Positions 56,757 through 64,000 of a stretch of DNA of 64,000 bases are shown here, piece after piece. The position numbers and the translations under genes are program-made. Location: contig NZ_JAJJNF010000008.1 in assembly GCF_021245805.1 (NCBI RefSeq), positions 124,001-188,000 on the forward strand, given 5' to 3'. Every line of letters starts with the position of its first letter. Positions within the stretch are counted from its first letter, which is position 1. The notes under the pieces are model-generated. The model was given only the letters and a program-made list of their open reading frames with translations, searched no databases and was not told the origin of the DNA. The DNA comes from Mangrovimonas futianensis. GTDB taxonomy: Bacteria; Bacteroidota; Bacteroidia; Flavobacteriales; Flavobacteriaceae.

Positions 56757-57395
56757 CTAATCCAATCTGTTGATGTAGTAATCTTTGTATTTACTCTCGT
56801 CAAAAGTAAATAAGCTTTTTGAAATGGGTTGATTTGTTTTGAAAGAATTAACGGTAAGGGTGGTTTTTGTTCCATTCTTTCCAATTTCCATCAAATTGTA
56901 AATGTGTTTGGTTTGGGCATCAATTCCCAATAACACATATTTTATTTCAGATTTAGAATCAATTGGAGTCAATTTTACATATTGAATCTTTCTTCCCTTT
57001 ACGGTTTGATCGATATCCATTTTATAGGTATAGCCATCCTCATAAAAGGTCAACATTTTATTTGGAGTGATGCTGTTTTCGTCATTGGCATCTTGCTTTG
57101 AAATGGTAACTTCTTCATCATCAGGGCTGATGCTGTATAAAGTCTTACCATCATAAATTCTAGTGGCTCCTAAGATGTTTAATCGGTATTTGTTTCCTTG
57201 TAAAACTACATCACCTCGCGTTTCTTGGTTGATGTTTTCTGAAAGGTTTTCCAGGGCATATTTAAAATCCAAACTGATGTTCTCATAGCTTTTAGCCTTT
57301 TTGGATACTTCATCAAGAAGCGCTTTGGCTTTACTGTCTTGTGCAAATCCAAGAGTACCAATTAAAAGGGCTAAAATGAGGGTTAAATGTTTCAT
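56757..57395 (-). CDS. lolA: LolA-like outer-membrane lipoprotein carrier
   Basis: The 212-aa protein has a signal peptide (LTLILALLIGTLGFAQ). The mature protein follows the LolA pattern: ISLDFKYALEN, GDVVLQGNKYRLNILGATRI, YDGKTLYSISPDDEEVTISK, ITPNKMLTFYEDGY and the C-terminal FTFDESKYKDYYINRLD. It carries lipoproteins across the periplasm. It lies between ftsK (16 bp) and the LptF/G-like permease gene (8 bp), an envelope-assembly operon. Confidence 0.92.
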   Translation of the reverse strand: MKHLTLILALLIGTLGFAQDSKAKALLDEVSKKAKSYENISLDFKYALENLSENINQETRGDVVLQGNKYRLNILGATRIYDGKTLYSISPDDEEVTISKQDANDENSITPNKMLTFYEDGYTYKMDIDQTVKGRKIQYVKLTPIDSKSEIKYVLLGIDAQTKHIYNLMEIGKNGTKTTLTVNSFKTNQPISKSLFTFDESKYKDYYINRLD

Positions 57396-57411
57396 GTTGT
57401 ATTGTTTCTCT

Positions 57412-59802
57412 TTAACTATTTTCTTCGTTTAAAAACTGCTCTAAAGCAATTAAATCAGGAACTAAAACTTGTCTCGCTTTACTTCCTTCAAATCCACCAA
57501 CGATACCTGCAGCTTCTAGCTGATCGATGATTCTACCAGCGCGATTGTACCCCAATTTCAGTTTACGTTGTAACAAGGAGGCTGATCCTTGTTGGGCGGT
57601 TACAATGATTTCTGCAGCCTCACGGAATAGGTCGTCGCGGTCGCCCAAATCTATATCAATACTTGTGCCACTTTCTTCCCCTACATATTCTGGCAGAAGG
57701 TAGGCATCAGGGTAGGCTTTTTGTGACCCAATAAATTCTGTGATTTGCTCCACTTCCGGAGTATCCACAAAGGCACATTGCAGTCTAATCATATCATTAC
57801 CCTGGGTATATAACATATCTCCACGACCAATAAGTTGGTCTGCTCCCGAGCCATCTAAAATGGTTCTGGAATCTATTTTTGAAGTCACCCTGAATGCTAT
57901 TCTGGCAGGGAAATTGGCTTTAATGATACCTGTAATCACATTTACAGAAGGTCTTTGAGTAGCGATAATTAAGTGAATACCAATGGCTCTAGCTAACTGT
58001 GCCAAACGGGCTATAGGGGTTTCTACCTCCTTGCCAGCTGTCATAATTAAATCTGCAAATTCGTCAACCACTAAAACAATGTAGGGTAAGAACCTATGAC
58101 CATCATTCGGGTTTAGTTTTCTGGCTTTAAATTTGGCGTTGTATTCAGCAATATTTCTACAAAGGGCATTTTTTAGTAACTCATAACGGTTATCCATTTC
58201 AATACAAAGGGAATTCAATGTGTTGATTACCTTGGTGTTGTCTGTTATGATGGCATCTTCAGAGTCAGGTAGTTTCGCTAGATAATGACGTTCAATTTTA
58301 TTAAAAAGCGTTAATTCTACCTTTTTAGGGTCAACCAAAACAAATTTGACCTCTGCGGGATGTTTTTTATACAATAGAGAGGTCAAAACAGCATTTAAAC
58401 CTACCGATTTTCCTTGACCTGTCGCACCAGCCATTAACATGTGTGGCATTTTTGCTAAATCCACAACGAAGGTTTCGTTGCTAATTGTTTTCCCAAGAGC
58501 AATAGGAAGTTGCATTTCCGATTTTTGGAATTTTTGGGATGCAATAACCGATCGCATAGAAACGATGGTTGAGTTTTTATTGGGAACCTCAATACCTATA
58601 GTTCCTTTTCCAGGTATTGGGGCAATAATTCGAATTCCTAAGGCTGAAAGAGACAAGGCAATGTCATCTTCCAAGTTTTTGATTTTGGAAATTCGCACTC
58701 CCGCTTCGGGAACAATTTCATAAAGCGTTACAGTTGGTCCAATTGTAGCCTTAATACTTGAAATGCCAATTTTGTAATTGTTTAGAGTCTCAACGATACG
58801 ATTCTTGTTTTCCTCTAATTCCTCTTGATTGATGGTAATTCCTTCAGATTCATATTTCTTCAATAGATCCAGAGAAGGGAATTGATATTTGCTTAATTCA
58901 AGGGTAGGGTCAAATTGCCCAAAATCTTCAACTAATTTATTTGCCAAATTGTCCGTCTCGGCTTCTTCCTCTTCATGTTCCTCAACTTCAATAGTCACTT
59001 CATTTTCATGAGACTGTGGTTCTTCTTTGATGGGCTCAACTTGCTTAAGAACTGGCTCCGGAATGTCTTCCGTTTGTTTTTCTTCCCTGCTTGTTTCTAC
59101 AGATAAGTCAAAAGCAGATTTAATATCTTCAGCTTCAGCAGTTAAATCATTATCAATAATCGGGGTGTCTGTATTATTTTCAGAAACTGGGAATTCGTCT
59201 TTTATTTCTTTTTTTGCAGAAGTAAATAGGTTTCCAATGGTTTCGGCAGTAACCCTAAACCTAATGGCTAAATAAATAATAAAGCCAAAAACCAATAGGA
59301 GGATTGTGCCAACTTTTCCTAAATAGTCCTGTATAAAGGTATTCACTTCATATCCTATAGTTCCACCCAAAATATCTATATGACTGGTAAAAAAACCGAG
59401 AGCAATAGAGAACCATATCACTAAATAGGTGCCCCAGAACCAATATTTTTTCAGTTTGGCTTTATTGGAGTCCAAAACGACATAAACCCCGGAGAGAAAA
59501 ATAAGACCAGCGAAAATAAATGATGAAACCCCAAATCCTTTTCTGATGAAAAACTCACTTAACCAAGCCCCTGTTTTACTGGCCCAGTTTTTTGTTTTTA
59601 CCTCTCTAGAAGCAAATTCAGATAGCGTACTTTGATCAGCATTCCCGGTAAAGAAATAGGATATAAAAGCAACAAAAAGCAAAATGCCCAAAATGATTAA
59701 AAAGCTACCAAACACCAATTTTTGCTGACTAGATAACTTGAAACTAGGCGCTTTAAATTTTGGTTTCGTGGTTGTTTTAGACTTGGTTTTCTTCTTAGCC
59801 AT
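57412..59802 (-). CDS. ftsK: DNA translocase FtsK/SpoIIIE
   Basis: The 796-aa protein has a basic N-terminus (KKKTKSKTTTKPKFK), then four membrane helices (about 25-190) and an acidic linker (about 200-300). The conserved alpha/beta motor follows, with Walker A MLMAGATGQGKSVGLN (about 461), Walker B IVLVVDEFADLIM, HLIIATQRPSVNVITG and RIAFRVTSKIDSRTILD. The C-terminal gamma winged helix has QQGSASLLQRKLKLGYNRAGRI. It pumps chromosomal DNA at the division septum and activates dimer resolution. It is first gene of the ftsK-lolA-lptF/G-ribB series. Confidence 0.96.
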   Translation of the reverse strand: MAKKKTKSKTTTKPKFKAPSFKLSSQQKLVFGSFLIILGILLFVAFISYFFTGNADQSTLSEFASREVKTKNWASKTGAWLSEFFIRKGFGVSSFIFAGLIFLSGVYVVLDSNKAKLKKYWFWGTYLVIWFSIALGFFTSHIDILGGTIGYEVNTFIQDYLGKVGTILLLVFGFIIYLAIRFRVTAETIGNLFTSAKKEIKDEFPVSENNTDTPIIDNDLTAEAEDIKSAFDLSVETSREEKQTEDIPEPVLKQVEPIKEEPQSHENEVTIEVEEHEEEEAETDNLANKLVEDFGQFDPTLELSKYQFPSLDLLKKYESEGITINQEELEENKNRIVETLNNYKIGISSIKATIGPTVTLYEIVPEAGVRISKIKNLEDDIALSLSALGIRIIAPIPGKGTIGIEVPNKNSTIVSMRSVIASQKFQKSEMQLPIALGKTISNETFVVDLAKMPHMLMAGATGQGKSVGLNAVLTSLLYKKHPAEVKFVLVDPKKVELTLFNKIERHYLAKLPDSEDAIITDNTKVINTLNSLCIEMDNRYELLKNALCRNIAEYNAKFKARKLNPNDGHRFLPYIVLVVDEFADLIMTAGKEVETPIARLAQLARAIGIHLIIATQRPSVNVITGIIKANFPARIAFRVTSKIDSRTILDGSGADQLIGRGDMLYTQGNDMIRLQCAFVDTPEVEQITEFIGSQKAYPDAYLLPEYVGEESGTSIDIDLGDRDDLFREAAEIIVTAQQGSASLLQRKLKLGYNRAGRIIDQLEAAGIVGGFEGSKARQVLVPDLIALEQFLNEENS

Positions 59803-59821
59803 TCATGGGTGCTTATATGGG

Positions 59822-59829
59822 CAAAAATA
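59822..59829 (-). promoter_or_regulatory. -7 element of the ftsK operon
   Basis: The minus strand reads TATTTTTG, an exact TAnnTTTG, 19 bp before ATG 59802. Confidence 0.65.
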
Positions 59830-59863
59830 CAAATTACTCGGGTTATTCCTAAAGTTAAGAAAT

Positions 59864-60232
59864 TTAAAAAATCTTAGGGAAATATATAAAACAACCAACA
59901 ATTATAGCTGTAATAGCAAAAATAAAAACAGCCCCTGCTGCTAAATCTTTTATGAGTCCAATTTTAGGGTGAATTTGTGGATGTACAAAATTGGCGATTT
60001 CTTCTATGGCGGTATTTATTCCTTCTATGGAAATGATGATGCCTATGGTTAATGTTTGTATCATCCATTCTGTTGCAGATAAGTCAAATACAAAACCTAA
60101 GATGGTCATGATAATGCCAATAAACACTTGAATTTGGATACTGGATTCTGTTGTTACCAGAATCCAAGCGCCCTTAAAAGCGTACTTAATACTTTTTAAT
60201 CTATTTATTAAAAGAGATTCCTTTTTATCCAT
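59864..60232 (-). CDS. dgkA: Diacylglycerol kinase (DgkA family)
   Basis: The 122-aa integral membrane kinase has three helices and family blocks RLKSIKYAFKGAWILVTTES, IQIQVFIGIIMTILG and the active-site segment ISIEGINTAIEEIANFVHPQ. It phosphorylates diacylglycerol or undecaprenol. The C-terminal helix contains LAAGAVFIFAITAIIVGCFI. Isolated gene, followed by the ftsK promoter. Confidence 0.93.
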   Translation of the reverse strand: MDKKESLLINRLKSIKYAFKGAWILVTTESSIQIQVFIGIIMTILGFVFDLSATEWMIQTLTIGIIISIEGINTAIEEIANFVHPQIHPKIGLIKDLAAGAVFIFAITAIIVGCFIYFPKIF

Positions 60233-60346
60233 TCTTATAAAAATGTACTTCTGAAGGTTTCGATACCTAATGAAATAGTTTTAGGAAGTTAAAAGTAGCA
60301 ATAAATAAAAGGAAGGGTAAATGCTTTGGTGTAATATTTCATAAAA

Positions 60347-60376
60347 AAGGCTCCAAAGAATAATCCAAGGAGCCTT
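60347..60376 (-). terminator. Terminator of the peroxiredoxin-thioredoxin-DUF6952 unit
   Basis: AAGGCTCC (60347-60354) pairs with GGAGCCTT (60369-60376), with a 14-nt loop. A T-run follows on the minus strand. Confidence 0.8.
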
Positions 60377-60410
60377 CAAGCATTACTATTAATTAGTAAC
60401 TAGGGATATA

Positions 60411-60668
60411 TCAATTGTCTATGGAACCCATAACACGTTTCATAAACGCATTTAAAGCTTCTTTTTTAGGCGTTCCACTCTTGATCATTTTGTTAACCTC
60501 TACTGCTCCATACATATTGGAAATTAATTCTCCAATAACATCAAGCTCCTCGTCCTTTAGTGATGGGACCTCGGTTAAAGCTTCAAGTGTTTCAATGGTT
60601 TCAACAACGTAATCTTCGTCGTTTTCTTCAATGAATTGGGTTAAATGTTTAATAACAGGTAATTTCAT
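60411..60668 (-). CDS. DUF6952-family protein
   Basis: The 85-aa small helical acidic protein begins MKLPVIKHLTQFIEENDEDY. VPSLKDEELDVIGELISNMY, VNKMIKSGTPKKEALNAFMK and a short end follow. The sequence is nearly invariant in Flavobacteriia as far as I recall and is listed as DUF6952; no function is known. It lies 2 bp after the thioredoxin gene and in the peroxiredoxin unit, so a role connected with thiol/peroxide defence is inferred from context only. Confidence 0.85.
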   Translation of the reverse strand: MKLPVIKHLTQFIEENDEDYVVETIETLEALTEVPSLKDEELDVIGELISNMYGAVEVNKMIKSGTPKKEALNAFMKRVMGSIDN

Positions 60669-60670
60669 AA

Positions 60671-60979
60671 TTATTTCACTTGATCAACCAATTCTTTCAA
60701 TACTTCAAATTTATTTGTTTGCGTTTGTTCTACAAACGTACCATTTTTGAACGTAGCAAACGTAGGTAAATTATCTACAGTAGCCAATTTTCTTGACTCA
60801 GGAAATTTTTCTGCATCTGCAATTACAAATGCCATGGTTTCATTTTCTGTAGCCAATTTTTTAAACTTAGGCTTCATAATTCTACAGTTTCCACACCAAG
60901 TGGCAGAATACTGTACAACTACAGTGTCATTTTGTGAAATGATTTCCTGTAAATTATCTTGATCTAATTCCTGTACCAT
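60671..60979 (-). CDS. Thioredoxin-family protein
   Basis: The 102-aa protein is a single thioredoxin fold with active site ATWCGNCRIMKPKFKKL (Cys29, Cys32; WCGNC instead of WCGPC) and the cis-Pro segment VDNLPTFATFKNG. It is cytoplasmic. It lies between the peroxiredoxin gene and DUF6952, so it is the likely electron donor to that peroxiredoxin. The missing Pro in the motif is expected to shift its redox potential. Confidence 0.93.
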   Translation of the reverse strand: MVQELDQDNLQEIISQNDTVVVQYSATWCGNCRIMKPKFKKLATENETMAFVIADAEKFPESRKLATVDNLPTFATFKNGTFVEQTQTNKFEVLKELVDQVK

Positions 60980-60997
60980 AATTTAAGGGGATTTAAC

Positions 60998-61028
60998 TCC
61001 CCAAGTTCCTTATATAGGAACTTGGGGA
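60998..61028 (-). other. 13-bp perfect hairpin between peroxiredoxin and thioredoxin genes
   Basis: TCCCCAAGTTCCT (60998-61010) pairs perfectly with AGGAACTTGGGGA (61016-61028) around a TATAT loop. No T-run follows on the minus strand, so it is more likely an RNA stability or processing element than a terminator. It ends 19 nt before the thioredoxin start. Confidence 0.75.
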
Positions 61029-61057
61029 ACAATTTATTAAAATTAAATGAAGTTTAA

Positions 61058-61696
61058 TTAGTGTGAAGCTAAATAAGAAGCAACACCATCTCTGTTGGCG
61101 TTCATAGCATCTTTACCTTCTTCCCAGTTTGCTGGACAAACCTCACCTTTTTCTTGAACGTGAGTTAAAGCATCTACTAATCTTAAGTATTCACCAACAT
61201 TTCTACCTAGTGGCATGTTGTTGATGCTCTCGTGTTGAACAACTCCTTCTTCATCAATGATGTAAGTAGCTCTATAAGTTACATTGTCACCTTCAACTGT
61301 TACAACTCCAGTTTCTTCGTTGTAAGTTTCGTTAGTGATATCCAAAATACCTAAAGTAGAAGCAAGGTTTCTGTTAGAATCTGCTAAGATTGGGTAAGTA
61401 ACACCTTCGATACCACCATTATCTTTAGCAGTGTTTAACCATGCAAAGTGAACTTCAGGAGTGTCACAAGAAGCACCAATTACAATAGTGTTTCTCTTTT
61501 CAAATTCTCCTATAGCTGCTTGGAATGCGTGTAATTCTGTTGGACAAACAAATGTAAAGTCCTTTGGATACCAAAACAAAACTACTTTTTTGTTGTTGTT
61601 GATAGCTTCTTCAAGAACATTGACTTTGAAAGTATCGCCCATTTCATTCATGGCGTCAACGTTTAAATTTGGGAATTTTTTTCCTACAAATGACAT
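61058..61696 (-). CDS. Typical 2-Cys peroxiredoxin (AhpC/Prx1 family)
   Basis: The protein is 212 aa from ATG 61696 (MSFVGKKFPNLNVDAMNEMG). The frame runs up to 61747, but the promoter lies inside that extension. Peroxidatic Cys51 is in FYPKDFTFVCPTELHAF-type context (here FWYPKDFTFVCPTE), followed by GASCDTPEVHFAW. The resolving Cys187 is in GEVCPANWEEGKDAM. It reduces H2O2 and organic peroxides, likely with the downstream thioredoxin. A perfect inverted repeat abuts its -7 box. Confidence 0.95.
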   Translation of the reverse strand: MSFVGKKFPNLNVDAMNEMGDTFKVNVLEEAINNNKKVVLFWYPKDFTFVCPTELHAFQAAIGEFEKRNTIVIGASCDTPEVHFAWLNTAKDNGGIEGVTYPILADSNRNLASTLGILDITNETYNEETGVVTVEGDNVTYRATYIIDEEGVVQHESINNMPLGRNVGEYLRLVDALTHVQEKGEVCPANWEEGKDAMNANRDGVASYLASH

Positions 61697-61734
61697 ATGT
61701 ATAATGTTTAAGATTTTACAATTAATTTCTAGTG

Positions 61735-61755
61735 CAAAAATACTCAATCATTGAG
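61735..61755 (-). promoter_or_regulatory. Peroxiredoxin promoter with adjacent inverted repeat
   Basis: The minus-strand -7 box TATTTTTG (61735-61742) is directly preceded by the dyad CTCAAT-N-ATTGAG (61743-61755). A repressor or redox regulator bound there would contact polymerase between -7 and -33. Confidence 0.62.
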
Positions 61756-61908
61756 GGAAATCACTATAACAATTTATTATATATTCTTATTACAAAATAG
61801 GTTTCAGATATCGCAATAATAAAGAGGTGTTTAAATTGCTAATAGTTTAATTTTCATCATTAATAACTATGTGATTTGTAATTAATATGTGAAAGTCTTG
61901 ATTATTTA

Positions 61909-63396
61909 TTATAGTTTGCCTGTGGCTTGTTTAATTTTAATTTGGAAACCAGCAAATATCAAGGTCATTATAGGGCTTAGCCAGTTAAAAATGGCATAGT
62001 AGGCATAATGAGCTACATCTACACCTAGTACACTACTTTGGTAGGCGCCGCAAGTATTCCATGGAACTAAGACAGAGGTTACCGTTCCAGAGTCTTCCAA
62101 AGTTCTACTCAAGTTTTCAGGGGCCAGACCTTTGTCATCATAGGCTTTTTTAAACATTTTACCAGGAACGACCAATGCTAAGTATTGATCTGAAGCCGTC
62201 GCATTCAAAGCTAAACAGCTTGCCACAGTACTGGCAAACAACCCGAAAGTTGATGAAGCCAAGCTGAGTAATGCTTTACTGATTCTAGCTAAAGCTCCAA
62301 TAGCATCCATGACGCCTCCAAAAACCATGGCACAAATAATTAACCAAATGGTTCCCAGCATGCCTTCCATACCGCTAGAGCTGAATAGATCATTTAATTC
62401 GGCACTTGAAGTTTCTACAGATCCTCCAACGGTAATGGCATTCATAACACCTTTGTATGCTGATTCAAAAGTAAGGCTTTCTGCTCCCGCTAAATGGGTT
62501 ACAATTTGAGGTTGTGCAATTAAAGCGGTAATACCACCTAATAAAGTTCCTACCAGTAGAGCGATTAGAGGGGGTGTTTTTTTGATAATCATAAATATGA
62601 CTAAAACTGGGACAACAAACAACCAAGGAGAAATATTGAATGCCCCATCAATTGCAGTCAGTTTATCTGTTACATTGGCGGTACCGTGAGTGTCCAAATT
62701 CAAACCAATAATGATAAAAACAATTAGAGTGATGGTAATTGTTGGAACCGTGGTCAGGGCCATATATTTTATGTGCTCAAACAACCCTGCTCCGGCCATA
62801 GCAGGAGCTAAATTGGTAGTATCACTTAAGGGAGACATTTTATCTCCAAAATAAGCGCCAGATAAAACGGCTCCAGCGGTCATCCCTGCAGAGATACCCA
62901 ATGTATTTCCAATACCAATTAAGGCTATACCAACTGTCGCAGAAGTGGTCCAACTACTTCCCGTGGCTATGGATATAATGGCACAAATAATAACACTGGC
63001 AGCCAAAAATATGGTTGGATTTAATATTTGCAGTCCATAATAAATCATGGAAGGAATAATGCCGCTAATAAGCCAGGTTCCAGCTAAAGCTCCTACCATT
63101 AACAAAATGAGTATAGCACCTGATGTCGATTTTATGTTTTCGGCAACTTCTTCGAGCATTTGCTCATAGGATACTTTATTGAAAAAACCTACTATGGCGG
63201 CAACTGCTGCTCCTAATAAAAGAATAAACTGATTGCTTCCGCTAAGGGCATCATCACCAAAAACAAAAAAGACATTGTAAAACAACATGGCCACCAAGGC
63301 AAATACTGGAATTAAGGCTTCCCATATATTGAGTTCCTTATTTTCAACTATATGTTCGTCTTCTGGATGTCTAGGTTTGATGTTTTGGCTTTCCAT
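61909..63396 (-). CDS. nhaC: Na+/H+ antiporter NhaC
   Basis: The 495-aa membrane protein has about 11-12 hydrophobic segments. NhaC-family landmarks are ATGSSWTTSATVGIALIGIG, GAYFGDKMSPLSDTTNLAPA, VMDAIGALARISKALLS, CLALNATASDQYLALVVPG and SGTVTSVLVPWNTCGAYQ. It exchanges cytoplasmic Na+ for external protons, as expected in a marine bacterium. It is monocistronic. The 3' intergenic region (61748-61908) shows no further gene. Confidence 0.93.
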   Translation of the reverse strand: MESQNIKPRHPEDEHIVENKELNIWEALIPVFALVAMLFYNVFFVFGDDALSGSNQFILLLGAAVAAIVGFFNKVSYEQMLEEVAENIKSTSGAILILLMVGALAGTWLISGIIPSMIYYGLQILNPTIFLAASVIICAIISIATGSSWTTSATVGIALIGIGNTLGISAGMTAGAVLSGAYFGDKMSPLSDTTNLAPAMAGAGLFEHIKYMALTTVPTITITLIVFIIIGLNLDTHGTANVTDKLTAIDGAFNISPWLFVVPVLVIFMIIKKTPPLIALLVGTLLGGITALIAQPQIVTHLAGAESLTFESAYKGVMNAITVGGSVETSSAELNDLFSSSGMEGMLGTIWLIICAMVFGGVMDAIGALARISKALLSLASSTFGLFASTVASCLALNATASDQYLALVVPGKMFKKAYDDKGLAPENLSRTLEDSGTVTSVLVPWNTCGAYQSSVLGVDVAHYAYYAIFNWLSPIMTLIFAGFQIKIKQATGKL

Positions 63397-63464
63397 TTAG
63401 TTATGTTAGAATTTTTCAGTTGTAATGTTACGATTTTCAAAAAAGCTATGCAAATTCAAAAAAA

Positions 63465-63489
63465 AACACCCGATTTTAAATCGGGTGTT
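63465..63489 (-). terminator. Terminator of the PLP-enzyme gene at the right edge
   Basis: AACACCCGATTT and AAATCGGGTGTT form the inverted repeat, with a long T-run on the minus strand (63457-63466). Confidence 0.9.
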
Positions 63490-63515
63490 CTAAGTTGGCT
63501 GTAGTTAGTTTGGTT

Positions 63516-64000
63516 TTATAAAATGTTTAGATCGGTCATGCAAGACTTCATTAACGTATAAGTTCTTTCGATATCGGCATCCAATCCTATTGAAAATCGT
63601 ATCAAACCATCGCTCAATCCCATATCTTTTTGCTCTTCTTCTGGAATTTCAGAAGAAGTTGATGTCCCAGGGGCAGAGAATAGAGTTTTGTAGAATCCTA
63701 AACTAACGGCTAAATACCCTAAATTTTTGGTTTGCATTAATTCCATTAATTCATTTGCTTTTTCCAAGGATCCCACGTCGACAGTCATCATGCCTCCAAA
63801 ACCATAAGTTTCGTTCATCATGGATTTAAATAATTCATGTGACGGGTGCGACTTTAACCCGGGATAAACGGTTTTTAGACCATCTGCTTCAAACTTTTGA
63901 GCCAGATACAAAGCATTTTTGCTGTGTTGTTGCATTCTGATATGAAGGGTTCTTAGGTTCTTTAAAATGGAAGCGGCTCTAAGGCTGTCCATAGTAGAAC
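63516..64000 (-). CDS. Cys/Met-metabolism PLP enzyme, C-terminal part (partial)
   Basis: The gene continues beyond the right edge; about 161 codons are visible, beginning upstream of MDSLRAASILKNLRTLHIRM. The segment is the C-terminal domain of the cystathionine gamma-synthase/methionine gamma-lyase family: HIRMQQHSKNALYLAQKF, KTVYPGLKSHPSHELFKSMM, GFGGMMTVDVG, SAPGTSTSSEIPEEEQ and GLIRFSIGLD. The PLP lysine is outside the window. It resembles but is clearly distinct from the enzyme at 28335-29483. A methionine gamma-lyase is the likeliest identity, but this is not settled by the fragment. Confidence 0.85.
   Translation of the reverse strand, partial: STMDSLRAASILKNLRTLHIRMQQHSKNALYLAQKFEADGLKTVYPGLKSHPSHELFKSMMNETYGFGGMMTVDVGSLEKANELMELMQTKNLGYLAVSLGFYKTLFSAPGTSTSSEIPEEEQKDMGLSDGLIRFSIGLDADIERTYTLMKSCMTDLNIL

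Noticed and set aside
1..64000. CRISPR arrays, insertion sequences, prophage or toxin-antitoxin genes
   Set aside because: None seen: no regularly spaced repeats, transposase-like proteins, phage structural genes or typical small gene pairs anywhere in the window.

Overview
The window comes from a marine-type member of the Flavobacteriaceae (Bacteroidota). The evidence is low G+C DNA, promoters of the TTG-N17-23-TAnnTTTG type with no Shine-Dalgarno sequences, gliding-motility genes (gldF/gldG), a secreted protein with a type IX secretion (T9SS) C-terminal sorting domain, DUF6952, CCC-motif and DUF2752 proteins, bacillithiol biosynthesis (bshB1) and a Reg_prop/Y_Y_Y hybrid two-component system. 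Most of the window is ordinary chromosome. Housekeeping genes include dnaN, ftsK, purC, phoH, a ribB-type riboflavin gene, lptF/G-like permease, lolA, dgkA, nhaC, a peroxiredoxin/thioredoxin pair, tRNA-His and tRNA-Ser.

Layout. 1-3.3 kb: minus-strand operon of an MBOAT acyltransferase (partial) and two SGNH-hydrolase-like proteins, probably polysaccharide O-acetylation. 3.4-5.8 kb: mscL, a small possible nuclease-fold protein, and a metallo-beta-lactamase/double-rhodanese protein. 5.8-13.9 kb: a self-contained regulatory island. It has a fused pyruvate:ferredoxin oxidoreductase (unusual cluster ligands), an OsmC-family protein with a textbook sigma-54 -24/-12 promoter and three palindromic upstream sites, a cyclic-nucleotide-domain/PAS/sigma-54 activator, and a divergent class III nucleotide cyclase. 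15.1-21.5 kb: a LytS-like sensor, a LytTR regulator and a T9SS cargo protein. The sensor gene and the cargo gene both carry the same direct-repeat operator (21-bp period) placed 36 bp before a -7 box. 21.6-26.3 kb: dnaN, a fused GldF-GldG protein, an ABM-domain protein and a SAM hydroxide adenosyltransferase. 26.4-30.2 kb: phoH-purC-PLP enzyme-bshB1.

30.2-30.8 kb: tRNA-His followed by a 373-bp mini-element. The element carries a broken GIY-YIG nuclease gene and regenerates the tRNA 3' end and terminator as an exact 57-bp direct repeat. 30.8-41 kb: two M28 peptidase paralogues, small membrane proteins, an Smr protein, a calcium-repeat lipoprotein, cysteine desulfurase, UspA, an outer-membrane protein and an SDR. 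41-46 kb: tRNA-Ser, a CoA-transferase, an AraC regulator, a nitroreductase and a KdnA-like aminotransferase. 46-53.7 kb: a hybrid two-component system, a direct-repeat operator, a 45-aa peptide gene, a ScyD/ScyE-type propeller lipoprotein and two paralogous cupredoxin-like lipoproteins. This is the best candidate for an undescribed secreted system. 53.7-64 kb: riboflavin, LPS/lipoprotein transport, ftsK, dgkA, oxidative-stress genes, nhaC and a partial PLP enzyme.

All functions are read from sequence motifs and remembered family features. No search or alignment was run.
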